A DNA stretch of 64,000 nt from NCBI GenBank assembly GCA_022496805.1, contig CM040086.1, forward strand, positions 5,024,501 to 5,088,500, in the 5' to 3' direction. Position numbers and translations under genes: made by a program. Of the stretch, positions 56,363 to 64,000 are shown piece by piece (the first letter of the stretch is position 1; each line of letters opens with the position of its first letter). The DNA is from Pohlia nutans (taxonomy: Eukaryota; Streptophyta; Bryopsida; Bryales; Mniaceae). The notes beneath the pieces were generated by a model, which searched no databases, was not told the origin of the DNA, and saw only the letters and a list, made by a program, of their open reading frames with translations.

Positions 56363-56439
56363 ATGAACAAAGTGTTTGAAAAATGGATAATATACAATCA
56401 CCAAAAAAAATTCAGCAATTTACATTGTTTGGTAAAATT

Positions 56440-57000
56440 TTCAAACGGTCATAACTTTTGCAATATAACACATTTTTGAACGTTTTTTTTTTTCATGGGT
56501 AGGTATTGTAATGAGGAACGTACTCCAATTAAAAAATTTAGTAAAACATTTAGGAGTTTTTCTCTATTCAATTTAAAGTGACAGCAGAGTTAGAAAAGCA
56601 TGTAGTAATTTTTAAACCTTTATAACTTTTGCAATATAACACATTTTTGAACGTTTTTTTTTTTCATGGGTAGGTATTGTAATGAGGAACGTACTCTAAT
56701 TAAAAAAATTAGTAGAACATTTAGGAGTTTTTCTCTATTCAATTTAAAGTGACAGCAGAGTTAGAAGAACATGTAGTAATGTTTAAACCTTTATAACTTT
56801 TGCAATACAATACATTTTTTATTGTTTTCTTTTTTTTCATGGGTAGGTGTTGTAATGAGGAACATACTTCAATAAAAAAAATTGGCAAAAAAGGTAAGAG
56901 AATTGCTATATTCAATTTAAAGTGACAGCAGAGTTAGAAAAACATGTAGTAATTTTAAACCTTCATAACTTTTGCAATACAAAAAAATTTTGAACATTTT
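56440..57000. repeat. Tandem repeat of about 175 bp, 3-4 copies
   Basis: CATAACTTTTGCAATA recurs at about 56449, 56624, 56799 and 56965, each followed by a T-run, CATGGGTAGGT and TGACAGCAGAGTTAG. The last copy is partial. It is followed to about 57200 by degenerate AATTCATGTA-type units of about 24 bp. Confidence 0.75.
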
Positions 57001-57733
57001 TTTTCATGTGTAGATGTTGTAAAGTGTTTGATGAGGAGCTCTTGTATTTTAATAATAAGAGGATGTTTTCTTGAAATTCACGTAGAACACAATTCATGTA
57101 TTTTTTGTAATTTACGTAATTCCTGACATTCATGTATTTCTTGCAATTCGTGTAATTTTTGAAATTCATATAATTTTTGTAATTCACATATTTCTCAAAA
57201 TTAATGTAGAACATAATTCACCAATTTTTTTGTATTACGTGATATTTGTCAATATTTGAAAAATGATGTGTATAAATTATGATACTCTGTTGAACCACGT
57301 GATGTGTATGTTGTTGCTATGTATGGGAAATTCTTGAAAAAGAATATGCAACATCATAAACATAAATTTCATACGTAGATGGATATCGTAATCCTGAATA
57401 CATGATATCATTATACAAGGGTTTTTTTTGCATCGTTGAAAAATTATAAAACTATGAAAAACTAAAGTACAAATTAAACGTGAAAAAGATAAAATGTAAA
57501 GAATGAAATGAATTGGTTATGTCTCAGTTGCCTTTAAAATCCAACAATATAGAAATAATGAATATTGCATTGTTAATGCTGTCAAATCCAAATAAATTTC
57601 ACGTACAAACATCAATGGAAGTAGGAGGTTTTTTTTGCCACCAATGTTGGTGTCACATTGCACCAATATACAAGTTTGGTGTTTTTTGCAAAGTTTGGTT
57701 GGTGGCAAATCACCATGGTTTGTACTAGTGTCG

Positions 57734-58538
57734 GTACTGGTCCCGGTGCTGCTGTTGTGGTCGTGTTCGGTATGGGTACCAGTGCTGTTGGTATAGTCGT
57801 GGTGGCAATTAGTTCTTGTTCTCGGAGAAGCATGTCCCAGATTTCCGCTGAGAGAGATAGCGGAGAATGGCCTCCCTTGATGACGGCGAGGTCCTTCTGA
57901 AGGTGTCCGAATATGAAGGTAGCCCAGTTCAAAGAGGCTCCGATATCAGTAAGGGAGAGTTTATCGGCCATGAGTATCAGGCGGAGGCACTGTTTGGACG
58001 TATAGGACTGCTTCCGTTTGAAGTAGATCCCTTGCAACAAGCTATACTTACGAGGTCGTAACTCCTCCGGCCCCAACGAAACACTGTAGCCGTCGGTATC
58101 GGGTCGGTGAAGGACTTCATGGCCGTTGGAACCGATGCTCCTGTATTTGAACGTCTCCGGATCCGGGTTGGTGTTGACTTCGGTAGTCGTGCCAGTCAGT
58201 AGTCGGAGGATGTTGGTGATGTCTACCGGGGTGATAACGTAGGTCTTCCTGATCGCTTCTCCGATAATCGACTGCTGTTTGGTGCTGTGTGCAGTGCTGA
58301 TAAAATTCTCCACGACATCCTTGCGGATTTCTTGTCCCCACGGTAGGTTGACGCAACCCTCGAGGCCGACTCGGTGAATCCACGCGCATTCGTCCGGATT
58401 GGTGGCAACGAATGCTTTCCAGACAACCATGTGTTTGAGCGGTAGGCACGTGAACTCCTTCTAGTCCGGTCCTACCGGGTTGCCACGGGAGGAGCTTCCA
58501 CGGCGACTGTCGACCGCGGTTTTCTTCTTGCATGTCAT
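57734..58538 (-). pseudogene. Retroelement gag-like protein A (split by CACTA)
   Basis: From ATG 58538 the minus-strand frame reads MTCKKKTAVDSRRGSS, is interrupted by TAG at 58461-58463, and goes on as VVWKAFVATNPDECAW ... RKTYVITPVDITNILRLL ... YFKRKQSYTSKQCL ... NWATFIFGHLQKDL. The CACTA element interrupts it at 57733; beyond it the same frame resumes at 55821 and ends at 55712 with TAG. It is homologous to gene B directly downstream on the same strand, so two related gag-like genes stand head to tail. Confidence 0.6.
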
Positions 58539-59000
58539 CCTGCAACACAGCACACGGAGAGTTCCTCGCGTTTTCTCTCGAGAGGTGGAAGAAAGAGCGG
58601 CTACCAAGCAAGAAGGAGGAAGAACTCTAATCCACGCTATTCACCTCGATCGATTGTGTCGGTGGCAGTGAACGGTACCTACCGGCCGTGGCGGCCGGGG
58701 AAGAAGAGAGGGAGACGGAGATGGAGGGCGGAGGCGGAGAGCTAACCGGGAGGGGGAGAGAACTGTGGCGGCGGAAGAAGGCATGGTGAGAAAAGGATAA
58801 ATAGAAGAAGAGGTGGACAAGGAAATGAATGAAGAGGGTGGTGGAATGAAGAGAGATGGAGTGGGTGGGTGCGAACTAGGTTGGGAGAGTGGCGGCGAGT
58901 TAGGGTTGGGTACTGCCGAACCTGGCGCTCTGTACGGTTTTTGCCTCAGTGATACCGAGGTGGTCCGTTCGGTATGTCGTAGCGGCAGCGTTGGTGGCGG
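58539..59000. other. Region between gag A and integrase relic
   Basis: GA-rich patches (about 58690-58800) and no homology I can name. A leader or LTR of the minus-strand element may lie here, but I cannot delimit one. Confidence 0.3.
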
Positions 59001-59501
59001 CTATGATGTTGTGGAGGTGGCTGTGATGCTGTGGTCGGTTACCGAGGTCGGTGGTCGTATGGGGACGGTAGGTCGGGTCAAAAGCAATATCGGTTTGGTA
59101 TCCAGGTATGACTCGATATCCCGAGTTGACTGAGGAAAAATTTCCACGGTGATGCAGTTGGTGGAGATGGATTTCTCGGTAGCTTCTTCTTCATTTTCTG
59201 CATCGTCTTCGATTGCGTCTTGGTTGTCCGGTTGGTGAAAGATGGCACTTTTATCTGGGGCGGTTCGGGCGGCTTGATGTAGCTGATCGTCATTGAGAAA
59301 TTGGTAGGGCTTTAGTTTGTTGATGTTGACTATAATCGGGTCATGGTCGAATTTGTCAACGGCGACGAGTAAAACCGTATTGTTAGGTAGGGAGTATTGA
59401 ACTCGGTAAGGCCTAAACCATTTGTTTTTTAGCTTACCGGGGTGGATGTTAGCACCTTTGGGGAACCAGAGTATCGGATCACCTAGTCGGAACTGATGTG
59501 T
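59001..59501 (-). pseudogene. Gypsy-type integrase C-terminal end (relic)
   Basis: A 166-residue minus-strand frame without a start codon, ending at TAG 59001-59003. Its beginning, HQFRLGDPILWFPKG ... GKLKNKWFRPYRVQ ... VNINKLKPY, is the GPY/F-type module that closes integrase in gypsy polyproteins; the remainder is a variable acidic tail. Homology breaks off at about 59500, so the rest of pol is gone. Confidence 0.7.
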
Positions 59502-59931
59502 CGACCCCGTAGTGTGAGGGCGGCTACCGTGCGAGCGGTGGATGGGAGAGCGTGAGCGGAGAGCGGAGAGCAGAGCGGAAAATGGAGAGCGGAGAGCGGA
59601 TAATTGTCAGACTTTTTACCAAAAATAACATAATATTCGAATATTCTCTGACAGATTTGAATATTAACTGAATTATTCGAATATTCCCTGACATATTCGA
59701 ATATTCTCTGACAGATTTGAATATTCCCATGGTAAATTCCCGTCAAAAATTGTTTTTTTACCACAGTAAAAATTAAAATGCAGTCATTTTTATATTTTTA
59801 CTGTGGTAAATTTGAATTTCCTGGTCGAAAACATCATTTACAGAGGTGAGAAACAAACTTTTCAATAAATCTCTTTATTAAAAGTTGAGATACATGTTGT
59901 CCAACCGCACAAGGCAAGTCTGATTTAGGAA
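59502..59931. repeat. Short tandem and inverted repeats
   Basis: GAGAGCG units at about 59545-59602, then ATTCGAATATTCTCTGACA-type units at about 59630-59735, then an inverted repeat TTTACCACAGTAAAAAT / ATTTTTACTGTGGTAAA at about 59756-59812. No gene. Confidence 0.65.
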
Positions 59932-60384
59932 TCAACCGTATGGTCTACGTTTCACATTTGCATTCCGGTTGTACGAGTCTATCAGCCTGACGGTCGACAT
60001 TTTCCCAAGCGAAAAATCCCTACTGAACGGTTTTATCATAGCAGGATCAGACTTGTATCCCAGCAAAGCCTTGGAATATGTACCAGGAGGAATGCTGCCA
60101 ACCTTGGAGTATGCATGATTGACAATGCGTGCATCGTCACTGTGATCTGAATGAAACGCAACCTTTGGTTCATCACACTCAATCAATTTCGGACGTTGTT
60201 TGCTGCGGTCAACGACGATAGAGCGCTGCTTGTATTGCCCATCTATCTCTACTTGAATAGCAGGCTGAAATGGTATAGCATCATCGAAGACACTGGTGAT
60301 GTCGATGACCTCGTCTAACAAGCTCTCCATGATAACTGCAGATCCACCATAGACACCACGCCCATCCAACAAGACGTCTACCAA
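59932..60384 (-). CDS. Hypothetical protein, 150 residues
   Basis: It opens MVDVLLDGRGVYGGSAVIME; the first residues faintly recall a retropepsin LLDG motif but lack the rest, so I do not call it one. It continues as a mixed polar sequence ending VKRRPYG. The frame upstream of the ATG is open to about 60420. It is divergent from the gene at 60797. I do not recognise the family. Confidence 0.35.
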   Translation of the reverse strand: MVDVLLDGRGVYGGSAVIMESLLDEVIDITSVFDDAIPFQPAIQVEIDGQYKQRSIVVDRSKQRPKLIECDEPKVAFHSDHSDDARIVNHAYSKVGSIPPGTYSKALLGYKSDPAMIKPFSRDFSLGKMSTVRLIDSYNRNANVKRRPYG

Positions 60385-60796
60385 TATGACAGTCTTCCAA
60401 ACCGACGTATATGTGTTCTAATCTGTTAAAGGGTTTAGACTATGAAAATGCCTATGGAACTAACATCCAGATGTGTGGCCAGAAAAAGGCTCTAGTTCGA
60501 CAGAAAGGCCGTCAGCTGGTCTATCTTATATTTGGGTTTAGGGTATTGCAAGGCAACATTTTTATATAGAAAGCGCCGCATAGTTGCAACATGGGCAAAG
60601 GTTCGTTGCATACAGCCAAGAGCGCCGGGTTTAGGAATTATAGTATCGTTTTGAATTTCAGTTTAAGGTGCACTAAAAATGCTAATCTGAGTGACAATGT
60701 ATAAGATTGCGGCTACTAGTATTTAGGGGTAAACTTGCTGGCGATCTCCATCACGGTCCATTAGCTGCTGCAGCTGTCGTATTTCCGTCTGTCTCC
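60385..60796. other. Gap between divergent unknown genes
   Basis: No motif stands out; it presumably holds the promoters of both flanking genes, if these are expressed. Confidence 0.3.
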
Positions 60797-61516
60797 ATGG
60801 CCCGCATCTACGTTACAAGTCACGAGGTTCCTATGGTAGTAGAGGTGGGATGGGATAAGTACGCTCGAGTTTCGGCCCTAGATCTCGCTGTCCGTTTTGG
60901 CTTAGTAGCATCATCAATAATTGTGGAGCTAGAAGTCCGTGGTAGGAAGGGGTCCGTGGAATTTGGTGTGCTACAGACGAGGGGAGACGACCCGGAAGGA
61001 TACTACTGGATGCTTTCTGCCGGTCAGTACAGAGCTTACGGCTTGTTGAACTCATCACATGGAGTTCGACAGATTGACGATTGTTTGTCAAACAATGAAT
61101 GGGAAGGATTGGGCGGTAGGGACAAATCAGTGTATCCCAAAGTCACTAGGAATGGGTTCACGTTCCAGATGTAGTACCCAATTGCCTCAGTCGAGGGAGC
61201 AGTGGAATTGTGGCTGTGGGAATTTCCACATTGCAAAACTCATTGGATAGATCTGGCAGTGATGCTATTAGACAAAGATGTTCTAGATAGGTATGGAGTT
61301 CCGTGTGATATTTGGGACGACTCTCCGAGGGACCCGATGGTGTGGCGGCTGATGTGGTCACACTACATATGTGAGTTGCTAGGCCTACCGGACCCTTGCA
61401 ACATCGAGGTGAACGAAGTTATTCCGAAGGAGTTATCGATTGCACTGCAGGAACACTTTGATGATGCAGACAAGGCTCCGTTTTGGGACTCAATTGAAAA
61501 TAGCGAGAAATTCTAA
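60797..61516 (+). pseudogene. Unknown protein of about 239 residues with one in-frame TAG
   Basis: ATG 60797 (MARIYVTSHEVPMVVEVGWD) opens a frame that runs to TAA 61514-61516 with a single TAG at 61172-61174. Parts on both sides look coding (GYYWMLSAGQYRAYGLL; later VELWLWEFPHCKTHWIDLAV and WRLMWSHYICELLGLPDP). I find no known domain. Either a 125-residue protein is made, or the TAG is a recent nonsense mutation of a 239-residue one. Confidence 0.45.
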
Positions 61517-62232
61517 TATGTAGATGACCTTAGTGTATTGGAAGCTCAGGGGTGCAATCATACTACGTAGCGTTTGTTGCATACATGAATGTACTACAAC
61601 ATACTATAATAAAGTTTGAGAAGTAAGACAGTAGTTTGTAAATTTGCCCAAGCGCTGGCACCAACAAGTAGCTAAGACTTCGAAGCTACCATAGTGGATG
61701 CTGCAATTTAGCAATCCAGACTGCGATTTGCACTAGAAAAGATACAATATAATCATCACTGCTGCTGGCACGAACCAATATAGACACAACATCCGTGGTA
61801 TCAAACGAAGTAGAGAGTAAAGGATTTGCGAGATAGAAGTAGACCTTTGCGGCCCAAAGCCATTATGACATAGTCATAAAAAATATCAGAGCGGATGGTC
61901 TAAGGCTATAAGGAATTGGTCCTTGTGCCCAAAAAGATGGACCCAAAAAAATGATAAAATTATCTTGAGATCAATCATGAACATCACAATTGGAAACAGT
62001 CCACTCGTGACTGTTGATAATAAAGAATGGAACAAATGAATATCGGTTTTAGCGGAGTAGTATCTAGTGTTGAACCAGGGGTGTAGTGCAATTGTATCTC
62101 CAACAAGTGCATTGCTAGAGGCCCTCTTTGGCTAACAGTCTTGCTCACACTCATTGACTATTCCCAAACAAGTGATAATGAAGCGTGAGGGATAATCAAA
62201 CGTGGACTTCGTCCATATACTAAATAAGATGC
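61517..62232. other. Intergenic, no feature seen
   Basis: No open frame or clear repeat; moderately AT-rich. Confidence 0.4.
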
Positions 62233-64000
62233 CTACGAGTTAGAACGGGTCAATATTCCACTTTCGAAAAGGAGCTTGATTTCGTTGAAGCTGAAGGTCG
62301 GGGCATGAATGAATAAGTCAACGTTGGGGTCACGCTTGCACACCTTTATGAAGACGTAATAAATGTGTTTGCAATAGCTAAAATAGCCACCTTTCTTACC
62401 GAACTTGACCATGGTCTGTTTAAATGCAGGACATGTGCATGCAGGTTCGGAGCTCACTGTAATCTAGTATTGTGTCATAGCAGGTTGAGTTCCAGAGTCC
62501 AAAGCTATGATGCATCCATAGCCTGGGTGTGGAACCATTGTAACGCTGTCGATTCTCGCCTTCAGAATCCTGGAGGAATCGATGCTGAGACTCTGCTTGG
62601 AGGTGGGAACGTTGGCTTGACGACGAACTTTCTTGGACTTCCGCTTTCCTGGATACCGGTCAGCATCACTTGGAACTGGGACAGTGGACATATCTGAAGG
62701 CAGCGGTGCATTGGAAAATAGCCTCCTGGGAGACACTTGAATTTTCTGAGGGAGCTGAAATCCTGCAGCTTCGAGCGTTTGAATCTCCTTGAGCTTGAGG
62801 TTTGTTCCTAGCTTCACGGGCCACACGTCGGGAATTGGGGGCCTTGGTTCCGTGGGCGAAAAGTGAGTCACCCACTTGCGTCGAGTGCCCTTCACGCACC
62901 GCGCAATATCATCAGGGCAAAAGAAGAATTGAATCGTCATCTCCCTGCCCAACGTTACATTTAGCCATTCACCAGTGTACGTCGGAGCGGGGGTGCTAGT
63001 CGAATTCCGGACAATTTTGGCATCGCACTTCTTCTTAGTCACTGCTCTCATCGTCCAACACGACTTGGCAGATGTTTTGGGCAGCCGAGCAATGTGCCAA
63101 ATTCGCTCATTCACAGTGGATTCTTGGACCGCTGTAACACGTTGAATTCCACCTTCCAGGGCAGGTGGTGAGGATGGATTCACGGGGGATATTGAAATCT
63201 CCTTGAGTGATGTGATGACCTCTAAAGCTTCGGATTCTTTCTCCTCTGCTATTGCTGGTAGAGAGGCTACTCTAGAGAGAGTAACTCGTTTCGATGCACG
63301 GGGACGAGAGTAGTTCACTGTATCCGGCCGATGGGACTCACCGTCATCTCCGAGCGGCAAGTCCGGCTTTCTCTTGGTTGAGCCAAATACTTCCTCTCCT
63401 TCAAGGTGAGGTTCACGGATGCAAAACTCATCAGCTCCAGGCATATCGAGCATTGCCTCCTTGAGCACTCTAGGGTCGCCCGTGCTTCTGGCTCGTCGTT
63501 GTGCATTTCTTAACTTAAGTTCGTTCTTGCTGGGACCGGATCCTCCAACGTCTCCTTTTAAGAATTGGTAGTATGCCACTACCTGCATGAACGCGTGAAT
63601 GTAGTCGTCCACAGTGGCAACGTAGAGGTCATTACCTCTGTTGCCAGACGCTTGAAGCCACTTGTTGTACACAGTCTCGGCAAGGTTGCAGGACGGCATG
63701 TCGGCTAACGCCTCTTCGTCAAGGTTCTGTAGAAGTCCATCACAAGAAATGTCAGTTAGAGACGATTAGAAAGCAGTGCTTTAGAAAGAGATTGCAAGAG
63801 CAATGCATGCTCACCAACTACATGAAGCCACCCCATTGTCGATATCGGAAGTGCCAGAAGGCTAGCCAAAGATCCAAGTGTCTCAACGCTGTCTCTGATG
63901 CAGCTCCAGAAGAAAGCCACCAAGCCCTGATTGCTAGGTATCTCGTATCCGCCTCAGCCATGGTCGCGGAATCTCTATACTGTATGCAAAGGCGCTTGTG
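62233..64000 (-). pseudogene. MULE-type SWIM zinc-finger protein, C-terminal part (runs off window)
   Basis: Two minus-strand exons: from the window edge to 63815, and 63726-62233, with a GT/AG intron at 63730-63814. The first carries YLAIRAWWLSSGAASETALR. The second begins NLDEEALADMPSCNLAETVY, as after the catalytic core of MULE/FAR1-like transposases. A Ser/Arg-rich region and a beta-rich part (WLNVTLGREMTIQFFFC) follow, then the SWIM finger CTCPAF ... YCKH near the end. Two in-frame TAG codons occur, at 63818-63820 (M-stop-L) and 62464-62466 (just before ITVSSEPACTCP). The second separates the SWIM finger from the rest. The catalytic domain should lie right of the window. Confidence 0.6.

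Larger units (their letters stand above)
55822..57730. mobile_element. CACTA-type element, 1909 bp, TSD TCG
   Basis: Both ends read CACTAGTACAAA inward, and the inverted repeat extends over about 30 bp (CATRGTGWTTTGCCACCAA). The 3-bp duplication TCG stands at 55819-55821 and 57731-57733. Removing the element restores the frame of gag-like gene A. No transposase gene, so non-autonomous. The inside contains tandem repeats and a SINE-like insert. Confidence 0.85.

Noticed and set aside
59932..60384. Retropepsin (VLLDG near the start)
   Set aside because: The D-S/T-G triad and flap region are not present; the match is five residues only.

Overview
The window looks like nuclear DNA of a plant. 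The host-type genes are plant ones: a class XI leucine-rich-repeat receptor kinase with four spliceosomal introns, a DEK_C-like plus double-SWIB gene, and a kinase exon of ATG1 type. The transposon load is heavy and mixed (gypsy-type gag and integrase pieces, CACTA, Tc1, a tRNA-like SINE, many small inverted-repeat elements). The Tc1-type (DD34E) and DUF7869-type genes are not typical of flowering plants as I know them, so a non-seed land plant or a charophyte relative is my guess; I cannot name the species.

Layout. 1-4719: 5'-truncated pseudogene copy of the receptor kinase, carrying a 527-bp solo LTR at its 3' end. 4600-8954: a minus-strand DUF7869/DDE-like gene in two in-frame ORFs, with a tandemly duplicated 3' end. 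9.1-13.8 kb: AT-rich DNA made of small inverted-repeat elements, a hairpin array and low-complexity tracts. 13.8-26 kb: a GC-rich palindromic island, a 2-kb array of 142-bp repeats, and a large gene whose parts recall ParB and a DNA methyltransferase. That gene is split by a 4.57-kb TG...CA element that itself encodes a gag-like coiled-coil protein. 26.2-29.8 kb: a DUF7869 relic, an inverted truncated copy of the 4.57-kb element, and a decayed Tc1 transposon. 30-37 kb: nested inverted repeats and eroded minus-strand genes. 37.5-41.8 kb: the apparently intact receptor kinase. 42-47.3 kb: an orphan kinase exon and the SWIB gene. 47.6-49 kb: another DUF7869 relic and a GC-rich minisatellite. 50.9-59.5 kb: remains of gypsy-like elements on both strands, with a CACTA element (containing a SINE-like insert) inside one gag. 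59.9-64 kb: two unrecognised genes and a MULE-type SWIM zinc-finger gene running off the right edge.

Two themes recur. First, most pseudogenes here keep their reading frame and are broken by isolated TAG, TGA or TAA codons, as expected from deamination of methylated CAG, CGA and CAA codons. Second, insertion layers can be ordered: gag, then CACTA, then SINE; ParB-like gene, then the 4.57-kb element; receptor-kinase duplicate, then solo LTR. The best candidate for something new is the 13.8-26 kb block: a ParB/methyltransferase-like gene whose probable 5' intron is a palindrome-bearing 142-bp repeat array.
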